The notes under the pieces are model-generated. The model saw only the letters and a program-made list of their open reading frames with translations. It ran no database searches and was not told where the DNA came from. Positions 37,141 through 44,781 of a DNA stretch of 64,000 bases are shown in pieces. The DNA comes from Lacipirellula parvula (GTDB lineage Bacteria; Planctomycetota; Planctomycetia; Pirellulales; Lacipirellulaceae). The translations under genes were made by a program, and so were the position numbers. Numbering within the stretch: position 1 is the stretch's first letter; the number at the start of each line of letters is the position of its first letter. The stretch covers positions 4,508,501 to 4,572,500 of the forward strand of contig NZ_AP021861.1 of the NCBI RefSeq assembly GCF_009177095.1, given 5' to 3'.

Positions 37141-37530
37141 ATGAAACTGTTAGTAGTTCGCGGCGGCTCTCCCTCGCGGGGCAGCCACATAATGCGGCTC
37201 GACGAAGTCGAGCTGGTTACTAGTCGGTGGGGCAGCGATGCCTACCGATTCCACTTCCAGGTCCAATATGGCCCGGACAAGGGAAAAGAGGTCACCCGTC
37301 AGACCTCTCGCAGCGCGAAGCAGGGCGGCTCCCTGATCAAACTGCTTTCGGAAATGGCTGGCCGGGAACTGCTTCCCGGCGCTCGTCTCTCGCTCGACGA
37401 CTTCGTCGGCAAGGACTTTGTTGTCCAGGTCGCTTCGTCGGCATTTTCATCGGGGCAGGGCGAGTACCTCTTCGTCCAGAGCGTGCGCCCTGCGTCGATC
37501 CCCGTAACCCAAATTCAAGGAGCAAACTGA
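37141..37530 (+). CDS. hypothetical protein, mobile-element gene
   Basis: 129 residues from ATG 37141, with GGGG directly upstream; the open frame begins earlier but lacks a site. Beta-rich: 'LVTSRWGSDAYRFHFQVQY', 'LPGARLSLDDFVGKDFVVQV' and 'GQGEYLFVQSVRPAS' suggest an OB-fold-like small protein, as in phage single-strand-binding or recombination accessory proteins; this is a guess from composition. The next gene starts with a one-base overlap (TGATG), so the two are coupled. Confidence 0.6.
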   Translation: MKLLVVRGGSPSRGSHIMRLDEVELVTSRWGSDAYRFHFQVQYGPDKGKEVTRQTSRSAKQGGSLIKLLSEMAGRELLPGARLSLDDFVGKDFVVQVASSAFSSGQGEYLFVQSVRPASIPVTQIQGAN

Positions 37531-37946
37531 TGAATATCCAAAAAGCACTGTCCGAACGTGGCGTTCAGCCCGTTCCGGCCCCGCGTAGGAAGCGCGCCCG
37601 CCAGAAGGAGACGCTCTCGGCGTTCGCCGAGCTGATTCTCACCGCCTTCCACGAGGGCAACGACTGTCCGCTGCGCGACCTCGCTGACGCCGTCGGCCAG
37701 CACCGGACCAACGCCGTCGCCACCGCGTGCGGCGCCGGCGTCGGCGGTAAAGGAGGCGGCAACTTCTGGATGGAGCACGGCGTCGTCATCCGCTGCCGTG
37801 AGAACGCCGCGCTCGCTGCGGAATTCCTGAGCGAGGATGCGGCTCAGGACCTAGTCGGTTCTCTCGGCGTCGATTTCGACGACTTCATCGATTCGATGCT
37901 GTCGTTGCCGTCGCTGAGTCCTGCATGCGACGCCTCCGGTGCCTAG
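37530..37946 (+). CDS. hypothetical protein, coupled to preceding gene
   Basis: 138 residues from ATG 37530, overlapping the previous stop by one base. Basic N-terminus ('PAPRRKRARQKETL'), then a helical part with 'CPLRDLADAVGQHRTNAV', an HTH-like pattern, and a C-terminal acidic part 'GSLGVDFDDFIDSMLSL'. A possible small DNA-binding protein; no family is assigned. A strong terminator begins eight bases after the stop. Confidence 0.6.
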   Translation: MNIQKALSERGVQPVPAPRRKRARQKETLSAFAELILTAFHEGNDCPLRDLADAVGQHRTNAVATACGAGVGGKGGGNFWMEHGVVIRCRENAALAAEFLSEDAAQDLVGSLGVDFDDFIDSMLSLPSLSPACDASGA

Positions 37947-37953
37947 TCGGTAG

Positions 37954-37993
37954 GGTCGGTCAGCGTGCTTCGCACGCTGGCCGACCATTTTTT
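37954..37993 (+). terminator. rho-independent terminator
   Basis: A 14-15-bp stem with a TTCG loop: arms GGTCGGTCAGCGTGC and GCACGCTGGCCGACC (37954-37986; one G-T mismatch), followed by A and TTTTTT to 37993. It ends the 37141-37946 pair. Confidence 0.9.
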
Positions 37994-38073
37994 CGTCGCT
38001 ACAGGCTTTTCACCAGTGTGCATCACGACTTCAATCGATAGCCGGCGATGCCATTTAATAGGAGATTCTCCAT

Positions 38074-39492
38074 TTGGCTAAGAATGATGTTCTGGCAGCA
38101 CAGTTCGCCACTACGGTACTGAACAATAACGCGTCCACTTCACCACACCGCACGATCAACGGTACGCTCTACCGCTACTCACCCGACCATGGTCGTTACA
38201 TCAGCTTGAGCGCAGGGCAGCTTGAACATGAATTGTGCCGCGAGTTCGACGTTTTCATGCAGGAGCCAGCTGCGTTCTATCGGAAAACCGTCAAGGAGTT
38301 CTTACTACGGGCTCCTCGACTTGGCCCAACCGAATGCCCTCAGGCGGTCCTCTTCAAGAATCGCCAAATCCTCAGCGACAAAGCGAGCGTTCGAGATTGG
38401 GTCCTCCTACAAAACGGCATCTTTCGCTTCAGCAAGTTCGCGAAAGGGAAGCGCCACTTCACTCGCTGCCATCCTCGGTTCTTCACCAAGGCAGTGCGGC
38501 CTTTCGCTTACGATCCTACGGCACAATGCCCGCTGTGGCTCGACTGTCTCGCTCAGTGGCTCGACGTTCCGTCGATCAAATTGCTCCAAGAGTGGATGGG
38601 CTATACCTGCGTCTTCGATTCCAGCATGGAGCGGTTCGGCATCTTCTTGGGACCGTCTCGAACGGGCAAAAGCACGGTGGCAAACGTGCAAGAGTACCTG
38701 CTTGGAACCGATAATATTTCGAATCTTGGACTCGAACGCTTCTCTGGCAATTTCGGGTTAGAAGAGCTGGCGGAAAAGTTGCTGAACGTCTCAGCGGACA
38801 TCGGCAATCTCCCAGTCGTCGCCGAGGGGCAGATCAAGGCGATTTCTTCCCGTGATCGCATAAGCTTCGACCGCAAGCATAAGAGCGCGATTAATATTCG
38901 TCCGGAGTCCAGGCTGTTATTCATCGGCAATCACATGCCGCGGTTCAAAGATCGCTCGAAAGCTATTCGGGATCGTGCCTTGATCATCGCGTTTGATCGC
39001 TCAGTGCCGCCCAACAAACGAGATCGCTATCTCGGCGACAAACTGCGAGCTGAGATCAGCGGCATCTTCAACTGGAGCATGGAAGGACTGCGGCGACTGC
39101 GGGAGACGCAAGCATTTACTGTTCCGCCGAGGATGGTCGAAGAGCTTGAGCAGATGAAGTACCTGGCGAACCCAGCACTGGAGTACTTGGAAGACTACGT
39201 CGAAGCGAGCGAAGCCGGCATTGTTCCGACGAGACGCTTGTTCGAGAGCTATGACCTGTGGTGCCGTCGCAACGGACTTTCTGGCCGCGACGTTAGTAAC
39301 GTCAGGGAGCTCGGAAAGATGCTGAAGCAGCTATTTCCTGACGTGCGAAAGGCAGACAAGCGGATTGGCCCAGCCAAGATCAAGGTCTACTACGGCATTA
39401 CGATCCATGACCAGGATCCGCCCAATCGTTTTCGCATCTCTGACCTACGCACCGAAGAAACCCCTGAGGAGAAAATCAATGAAGCCTGCTAG
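38074..39492 (+). CDS. SF3 helicase / P4-type primase C-terminal protein
   Basis: 472 residues from a TTG at 38074 with AGGAG ten bases upstream. Superfamily 3 helicase of the phage P4 alpha / poxvirus D5 kind: Walker A 'GIFLGPSRTGKSTVANV' at residues 189-205, Walker B region 'LLNVSADIGNLPVV', and motif C 'RLLFIGNHMPRFKDRSKAI' with the sensor Asn. The region before it (about 60-185) resembles the D5_N domain. The C-terminal 110 residues look like a winged helix ('RLFESYDLWCRRNGL'). There is no primase active site, so priming must come from elsewhere. It drives replication of the mobile element. The following HTH gene overlaps its end. Confidence 0.85.
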   Translation: MAKNDVLAAQFATTVLNNNASTSPHRTINGTLYRYSPDHGRYISLSAGQLEHELCREFDVFMQEPAAFYRKTVKEFLLRAPRLGPTECPQAVLFKNRQILSDKASVRDWVLLQNGIFRFSKFAKGKRHFTRCHPRFFTKAVRPFAYDPTAQCPLWLDCLAQWLDVPSIKLLQEWMGYTCVFDSSMERFGIFLGPSRTGKSTVANVQEYLLGTDNISNLGLERFSGNFGLEELAEKLLNVSADIGNLPVVAEGQIKAISSRDRISFDRKHKSAINIRPESRLLFIGNHMPRFKDRSKAIRDRALIIAFDRSVPPNKRDRYLGDKLRAEISGIFNWSMEGLRRLRETQAFTVPPRMVEELEQMKYLANPALEYLEDYVEASEAGIVPTRRLFESYDLWCRRNGLSGRDVSNVRELGKMLKQLFPDVRKADKRIGPAKIKVYYGITIHDQDPPNRFRISDLRTEETPEEKINEAC

Positions 39493-39706
39493 TTTCAATT
39501 TTGACCTGTTGTCCGCCGACGATTTGGCTCGCATGTTCAACAAGTCGACCGCGACGATCACCCGTTGGGTGAAGAAGAATAGGTTGCCGACGCCTATCCG
39601 CCCAGGAGGTCCCAACAGCACCCCATTTTGGCGTGCTGTCGACATTGAGGATTTCTTGCGGGCCGGCAGCATTCACGCCTACCGTCGCGAGCGTCGCGAG
39701 TCCTGA
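39479..39706 (+). CDS. excisionase-like helix-turn-helix protein
   Basis: 75 residues from ATG 39479, preceded by GAGGAGAAA, overlapping the helicase stop by 14 bases. MerR/excisionase-type winged helix: 'LLSADDLARMFNKSTATITR', 'WVKKNRLPTPIRPGGPNS', then a 'FWRAVDIEDFL' wing-and-helix. Such proteins, located next to an integrase, usually steer excision. The integrase gene begins 71 bases on. Confidence 0.8.
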   Translation: MKPASFNFDLLSADDLARMFNKSTATITRWVKKNRLPTPIRPGGPNSTPFWRAVDIEDFLRAGSIHAYRRERRES

Positions 39707-39776
39707 CCCAAATTATGCGTGACGCTCGCCCCTGATCCAATTGTCCTATGACTGGAGAATCCCGTGGGATTTCGCA

Positions 39777-40898
39777 ATGGCTTCGCTCGTCCTCCGCCGA
39801 AAAACCTGGTACATCACCTTCCGAATCGCTGGTCAACCGCGCCGCTACTCTACCGGTTGCCCCGAGCATGACCGGATTGGCGCTGAGATCAAGCTCCGAG
39901 AGCATCACCTCGCTGCTGCACACGCTGGCACGCGAGCTCAACCTAAGACGCCGCCTCGCTCTTTGTTAGAGACCGCCGATGCATACTGGCAGTACCAGCG
40001 AAGTCGCCAGATGACAGAGAAACAAGCTGACGGCAATCGCATGCGGATTCGTCGGCTGCTCGCCATCATGGGAACCACGGACGTTTCGTACATCACAGAG
40101 GCCGCCACGCAGGCAGCGCTCGCCTCGCTCCGCCGCACGCCTATGTCACCACGTCGCAAGCCGGAAGATATGCCGCTGGTCTCGCCCCGCACCCGCAACA
40201 CATACCTGAAATCGCTCCAGTCACTCCTGACCTGGGGGCTGAGGAACAAGTTCATCGATTCCAATCCGCTAGCCGGTATGGCGTGTGAGAACGAGCAGGT
40301 TGACGTTCGTCACGCTCGCACCGCCTACACAGATGACGAATTCCGAGGCCTCTATCAAGCAGCGCTAACCAGCAACCGCGTCATTGAGGGCATTGACGGG
40401 CCAACGCGAGCACTCGCCTACTTCATCGCCGCTGCGACAGGCCTGAGCAGGAGCGAGTTGGCCAGCGTATCTCCCAATTCTTTTGACCTGAGCGGAGAGC
40501 ATCCGGTCGTCAAGATTCGGGCGGCTCACTCAAAGCGTCGTCGACAGGATACACTGCCGCTAACCTCGCAGCTGGTCAGCTATTTGAAATTAGCGCTTCG
40601 TGACCTGCCAGCGGACAAGCTAGTGTTTCCAGGGCTGGAGAAGCGGAAGACGCACGTCATGATCAAGAAGGATTTGGCGGAGGCTGGTCTCGACTATCAA
40701 AATGCTGACGGCGAATTTCGCGATTGGCATGCACTCCGACACACTTATGTCAGCCGCGCTTGGAAGTCAGGGGCGGCTGCGCATGTAGTCAAGGAGCTGG
40801 CTCGACATGCCGATATCCGCACGACGTTGAGCTACAGCCACAATAGTCGCGAAGAGCTTAGGGCTGCGGTCGACGCGGTCCCGCAGTTGCCAATCTAG
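39777..40898 (+). CDS. tyrosine recombinase (integrase) with altered catalytic Arg
   Basis: 373 residues from ATG 39777. N-terminal arm-binding and core-binding regions, then a C-terminal catalytic domain. The H-x-x-R box is 'DWHALRHTY' and the nucleophile Tyr is in 'TTLSYSHNSREEL'. The first catalytic Arg, normally in T-G-L-R-x-x-E-L, is Ser here: 'AAATGLSRSELASVSP'. The Ser codon AGC differs from Arg CGC by one base. If the alignment is right, the enzyme is probably inactive, which would lock the element in place. It lies just left of the 46-bp att repeat at 41089, the usual location for an integrase. Confidence 0.85.
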   Translation: MASLVLRRKTWYITFRIAGQPRRYSTGCPEHDRIGAEIKLREHHLAAAHAGTRAQPKTPPRSLLETADAYWQYQRSRQMTEKQADGNRMRIRRLLAIMGTTDVSYITEAATQAALASLRRTPMSPRRKPEDMPLVSPRTRNTYLKSLQSLLTWGLRNKFIDSNPLAGMACENEQVDVRHARTAYTDDEFRGLYQAALTSNRVIEGIDGPTRALAYFIAAATGLSRSELASVSPNSFDLSGEHPVVKIRAAHSKRRRQDTLPLTSQLVSYLKLALRDLPADKLVFPGLEKRKTHVMIKKDLAEAGLDYQNADGEFRDWHALRHTYVSRAWKSGAAAHVVKELARHADIRTTLSYSHNSREELRAAVDAVPQLPI

Positions 40899-41088
40899 GA
40901 CTAGCGAGGGCTGTCCCTGTGTCGCTATCGGTCCAGGGTTTTATGCTTCTTCCGGCAACCCGGTCCAGGGCCACGTCGACCACTTCCCGGGCCGCCCACT
41001 AAAGTTTTTTGGCGGGTGGCCTGCAGTCCAATGTGCAGTCCATGGGGCTTTGGGGCTGCGCGGAGATGGTCGCAGAAGCGACATGTAT

Positions 41089-41134
41089 AGTACCCGCGAC
41101 TGGATTCGAACCAGTAACCTTCGGCTTCGGAGGC
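41089..41134 (+). repeat. left attachment site (46-bp copy of tRNA-Arg 3' part)
   Basis: These 46 bases are identical, in the same orientation, to 57573-57618 and correspond to the anticodon arm, variable loop, T arm and 3' acceptor strand of tRNA-Arg(CCG). The rest of the tRNA is absent here. This marks the far end of the 16.5-kb element that used the tRNA gene, and it is also the near end of whatever the integrase at 39777 carried in. The surrounding gap 40899-41328 contains no supported gene. Confidence 0.92.
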
Positions 41135-41328
41135 AAGACTTGCGGTCGGTGAGATTGTCAAGAAAGCCCGTGTTTTCCGGGACTCTCTGAAGTATACAAC
41201 ACCGATTGATAAGCTCAAGTGTGTCCTAATTAGCTGCTGTTCTCGGACAAGCTACGGACACGGCTTTTTTGGTTCAGCGTCCGTAGCTGCGGGGCATTTG
41301 TCCGAGTTTGTCCGCGGATTGGCTGCCG

Positions 41329-42348
41329 TCACTGATTTGGCCACCACCATTCCGAAGATTTCTTCCATCCCCTATCGGGTGGAAGCCATAGCGGCGCTCC
41401 AACTGGCGCTAAGTCGGGCCGCATCTCAGGCTGGCCGATGCTCAACAACAACTCACCCGGAGCGTGTTGGCGAACCGCAATTGTTAGCTTCTGCAACCGG
41501 CTTGATGACGACGAAAGCCATGCCGTAAGTATCTGAGTCTTTGTTGACCGGTGAGCCATAATTGGCACCAGCAAGTCACTTGTTCTTGGCAACAAATCGG
41601 GGCCAAGAACTGAATGGTTCTCAGCGGTTGCTCCGCCTGCTAGGTCACAGATTGCAACCAAGTCTTCCGCAAGCCGGCCATCATCCATCTGGCTGGCAAT
41701 GCCAAACATCAATTGACCGTGGGGGCGCGGGCAAGTTCGCGCGAACATTGTCGATATGATGTTGCCACCGGCTTTCTGTAAGCGCTCATTCGCAATGATC
41801 GCGTCATCATCCATCATCCATCGTATGACTTGCCCGGCTCCTGTAAGTCCGCCAGCCAGAACAGCACCGAAATGGCCGATACGCAGCAACTTCTCCCAAA
41901 CATCTGGTTTCCAGAGTTGGGCTGTTTTCTCCGCGAAGGGGTGCATTTTCGCAAAGGGCTCAATCGCCTTGTGAATCGCAATACTTACGAGAACGCCATC
42001 GATCTCGTCTACTGACCGCAGAAAAGGAACGACTGCCTTTTGTTTGCTTTGATCGTTGAGGTTCTTGAAAGCGAATCGGCGTCCATCCTTCAGAAACTGC
42101 TCGCGAATCGATCGACGAATAGGATTCCAAGTCTTAAAAATGCTCTCATTCGTTGCGAGCAAATATGTGATGACTTGGAAAGGCGATTCTGAATGTTCGC
42201 CTGAGTAATCAGATGCAAACACGAGTTCGGAAGCGGCACGCAGATTGGGCAGTAAGTCAGGGTGTCGCTGCTCGTGAGGAACGATGAGGTTAGTCATCGC
42301 CCTCATGAGCGGATCGGAAAAGCTCTCTTCACACGGACGCCAGTTCAT
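41329..42348 (-). CDS. DUF3800-like (RNase H-fold) hypothetical protein
   Basis: 339 residues from ATG 42348 with AGGG just upstream. The order 'ELVFASDYSGEHSESPFQ' (first strand with Asp), 'GVLVSIAIHK', 'QVIRWMMDDDAIIANERLQ' and 'LVAICDLAGGAT' resembles the acidic-residue pattern of DUF3800 proteins, which are predicted RNase H-like nucleases. This is a tentative assignment by eye. It lies 46 bases downstream of a PIN-like gene on the same strand, at the extreme left tip of the element, a typical cargo position. The pair may be a defence or toxin module. Confidence 0.6.
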   Translation of the reverse strand: MNWRPCEESFSDPLMRAMTNLIVPHEQRHPDLLPNLRAASELVFASDYSGEHSESPFQVITYLLATNESIFKTWNPIRRSIREQFLKDGRRFAFKNLNDQSKQKAVVPFLRSVDEIDGVLVSIAIHKAIEPFAKMHPFAEKTAQLWKPDVWEKLLRIGHFGAVLAGGLTGAGQVIRWMMDDDAIIANERLQKAGGNIISTMFARTCPRPHGQLMFGIASQMDDGRLAEDLVAICDLAGGATAENHSVLGPDLLPRTSDLLVPIMAHRSTKTQILTAWLSSSSSRLQKLTIAVRQHAPGELLLSIGQPEMRPDLAPVGAPLWLPPDRGWKKSSEWWWPNQ

Positions 42349-42394
42349 TCAATTCCCTTACGACACATTCCCACGCCGTAAAACGCCAGTCCTA

Positions 42395-43762
42395 CTAAAT
42401 ATCTAGACAAATTGGCATGCAGTACTGTCGATCGGCATCCCTCTGACGACGCTTCATTGACTGTTCCATTTCTGTCCGCGCCTCCTCAGACATGTAAAAG
42501 GCATCTCCTGGCAATCCAGGCAACACCAACTCGCGATTGTAATTCACTTCACTGTCGTGAATGCCTTCTACCGCCGGATACACAACGGTGTCGTCTTCCG
42601 CGAGCACTTCTTTCAAATCTTCGTATGCGAATATCTGCGTGCCAACTCTGGCCAAATCATCGTCGTTGATAATTGCGACTGCGACAACGCTTCCCCGAAA
42701 ATTCCGTCGTGATGATACTCTACAGTTCCGAGTACCAAGTATGTCGGTGTTTCTACCCGTCGATTGTTTTATATTCAGCAGTCGCTGCACATCTAACGGG
42801 AAGTTCACATCGACGCGCGAGATTCTGAGGTCACGAAAATCGTTCCCAAATAGAAAACAGTAGGCATTTGTGAACGGATCGGACGGAACCAGGCCGCATA
42901 CTTCGGAATGCCTTAGTTTCAAGCCAACAGCTCGCCCGTTGAGGATTTGACTCCGGGAACCAAACGTAAAAGGGTTACGTTGAAACTCTTCTGCAACAAG
43001 CATTGACCTGTAGTCGTCGCAAATCAAATGTGCCAGCTTTGCAAACTGATTATGAACGTCGGTATCGAAAGTCAGGATAGGGACTTCGCGACCAAGCATG
43101 ATTGCCGTAAGGGTCGCAGTTACCACAAACTCCTCATCGACAAACCGATTGGGGCTTGCACGTTCGTCCCAGCCTTTGCGGGCCAGCTCAGCGCCGCGCG
43201 CTCCAAATCGACGTTGCAACTCGGCGTCGATTTGAGCGTCTGTAGGTTCCTTTTTTGATTTGTGTTCCAGTAACCGAACTGCTAACTCGCCGACTTGCTT
43301 ACGATACTTGAGTAGGGCCAAATAGTGCTGGTAAGCGGGCAAAGACTGGACGTATGCGGGAGCAAGTAGCTCAACCATGCCCGGTGCGGACTCTCGCCGT
43401 ACAGCAGCCCACAATAGCTCGCGGAATGGAGTGTCGGCGACCCATGGCTTCAGCTCCGCGAGCATTGACGGTGTGATGCAAATGCCAGAAGCCAAGCAGG
43501 CTTCAACTAAGTACCACGGTGGTTTGCGAGAAAAGAAGCAAGTATCTGGAAAGAACTTAGTCCCAGGCCAAGCGAAATCGAACTGCTGTTTCAACAACAG
43601 AGGATGGGTAAAGAGCTTGGGGGTGCTGGATATGACTAGAGGTCGAGTTGGTTTGCGGAAGCGTGGAATGTTCGAAGGAGCGTCATATAGAGTATCTCCA
43701 AGCAATGCTGCGCTCTGCAGCTTGCGGGCAGTGTTCGTGTATTTACGCTTCGGTGCAACCAT
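42395..43762 (-). CDS. PIN-like domain protein
   Basis: 455 residues from ATG 43762 (a GTG at 43777 is an alternative). Residues about 65-240 read as a PIN ribonuclease fold: 'TKFFPDTCFFSRKPPW' (first Asp), 'ITPSMLAELKPWV' (Glu), 'NRFVDEEFVVTATLTAIMLG' and 'VPILTFDTDVHNQFAKL' (last Asp pair). The C-terminal half has another alpha/beta region of unknown nature. PIN domains cut RNA; here no small antitoxin is visible, and the partner on the same strand is a DUF3800-like gene. Assignment rests on the spacing of the acidic residues. Confidence 0.6.
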   Translation of the reverse strand: MVAPKRKYTNTARKLQSAALLGDTLYDAPSNIPRFRKPTRPLVISSTPKLFTHPLLLKQQFDFAWPGTKFFPDTCFFSRKPPWYLVEACLASGICITPSMLAELKPWVADTPFRELLWAAVRRESAPGMVELLAPAYVQSLPAYQHYLALLKYRKQVGELAVRLLEHKSKKEPTDAQIDAELQRRFGARGAELARKGWDERASPNRFVDEEFVVTATLTAIMLGREVPILTFDTDVHNQFAKLAHLICDDYRSMLVAEEFQRNPFTFGSRSQILNGRAVGLKLRHSEVCGLVPSDPFTNAYCFLFGNDFRDLRISRVDVNFPLDVQRLLNIKQSTGRNTDILGTRNCRVSSRRNFRGSVVAVAIINDDDLARVGTQIFAYEDLKEVLAEDDTVVYPAVEGIHDSEVNYNRELVLPGLPGDAFYMSEEARTEMEQSMKRRQRDADRQYCMPICLDI

Positions 43763-43941
43763 CGTTCGAAAGGACACTCAGGCTAGTGCGTGGTTCGCTC
43801 ATTGTAGCGTCAAAGGCGCCATCGGCGCCTCCACCCATACAAATAGGCGCCCGAAGTCTGCCTATTTTAACAAGCGTCACTTGGCGCCGACGCGGGCGCG
43901 TCCATGATTGCAATAGACATCCGCCCTCTGGAGTCCACACC

Positions 43942-44118
43942 ATGAAATCACCAGTTCTCATTTTGTTCGCCCTGTTTACCATCCCGCTCGGCTCGTATCT
44001 GGCCGATTGTGCCAACCATGTCGTTCACGAACACCGCAATAAAGAACTGAGAGCGCTCGAAGCAAAAAACGCAGCACTGTATGCGTCGCGTTACACCCAA
44101 CTACACACGCCTGAATAA
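43942..44118 (+). CDS. small exported or membrane-tethered protein
   Basis: 58 residues from ATG 43942. The N-terminal 'LILFALFTIPLGSYLADCA' is a hydrophobic helix, perhaps an uncleaved signal anchor, followed by a charged helix 'HEHRNKELRALEAKNAAL'. Seven bases later comes another short gene with a signal peptide. The order of small secreted or membrane genes next to tail genes recalls phage spanin or lysis cassettes, but no such motif is definite. Confidence 0.5.
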   Translation: MKSPVLILFALFTIPLGSYLADCANHVVHEHRNKELRALEAKNAALYASRYTQLHTPE

Positions 44119-44124
44119 ACTACC

Positions 44125-44307
44125 ATGATCCGCGCTCTTCTTATCCTCGTCGTTTTTGCCTCGACCGCCCACGCTCAGCGGCCAATGATGCGTCAGGTGC
44201 CGGCTGTCAAGCAGCATTACTGTGCCCCGACGACTGTCGTCGTGATCGTCGTAAAGCAACGTCGGCCAATCATCTACTACGGAGGCGGGTGGTACCCACC
44301 TAACTGA
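44125..44307 (+). CDS. small secreted protein
   Basis: 60 residues: a signal peptide 'LLILVVFASTAHAQ' with A-H-A cleavage site, then 40 residues with 'TTVVVIVVKQRRPIIYYGG'. No family. Start ATG 44125 is seven bases after the previous stop. Confidence 0.55.
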   Translation: MIRALLILVVFASTAHAQRPMMRQVPAVKQHYCAPTTVVVIVVKQRRPIIYYGGGWYPPN

Positions 44308-44347
44308 CTTTCCTTGCCTTTTCGCTTCTCATCTAAGGAACAACATC

Positions 44348-44737
44348 ATGAAGACCGCTCAACAAATCCTCGACTCGATTGACACTCTGTTCGGCAACGT
44401 CGCCACCGATCGCCAAGGCACCGTCGAAGCCATGAAGCTGATCGCTCGCCGTGCCAATGCCTACGCCTCGCTGGAGACGGAAGACTGGAGCGACGATCTC
44501 GAATCCCTTTCCGACAACCAGCTTGTCGCCGAATGGCGGTCTGGAACCGCTGCGGCGGAAACTGAGCTGAGCAATCGCCACCGTGCGGCGTTGGTGAAGT
44601 CGATCGCCACCCGCACTGGTGATGCGGAGGCGGCAGAACTGATTGCCGACGCCGCGTTCGCCAGCGCACGCGAGCGGTTCAATCCAGTGACTGAAAACTT
44701 CTTCTGCCATCTTTTGGCCGCCTCTGTCGCGGCATAA
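44348..44737 (+). CDS. hypothetical protein
   Basis: 129 residues from ATG 44348, with AAGGAA upstream. All-helical ('QQILDSIDTLFGNVATD', 'AAELIADAAFASARERF'). Not recognised. It is followed at once by a strong two-way terminator shared with the tape-measure gene on the other strand. Confidence 0.6.
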   Translation: MKTAQQILDSIDTLFGNVATDRQGTVEAMKLIARRANAYASLETEDWSDDLESLSDNQLVAEWRSGTAAAETELSNRHRAALVKSIATRTGDAEAAELIADAAFASARERFNPVTENFFCHLLAASVAA

Positions 44738-44740
44738 ATA

Positions 44741-44779
44741 AAAAAGGGCCGGTAGCGAAATTCGCTACCGGCCCTTTGC
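44741..44779. terminator. bidirectional terminator
   Basis: A perfect 14-bp stem (44746-44759 and 44761-44774), GGGCCGGTAGCGAA paired with TTCGCTACCGGCCC around a single A, so nearly a perfect palindrome. It has AAAAA before and TTT after and serves both the plus gene ending at 44737 and the minus gene ending at 44782. Confidence 0.9.
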
Positions 44780-44781
44780 GT

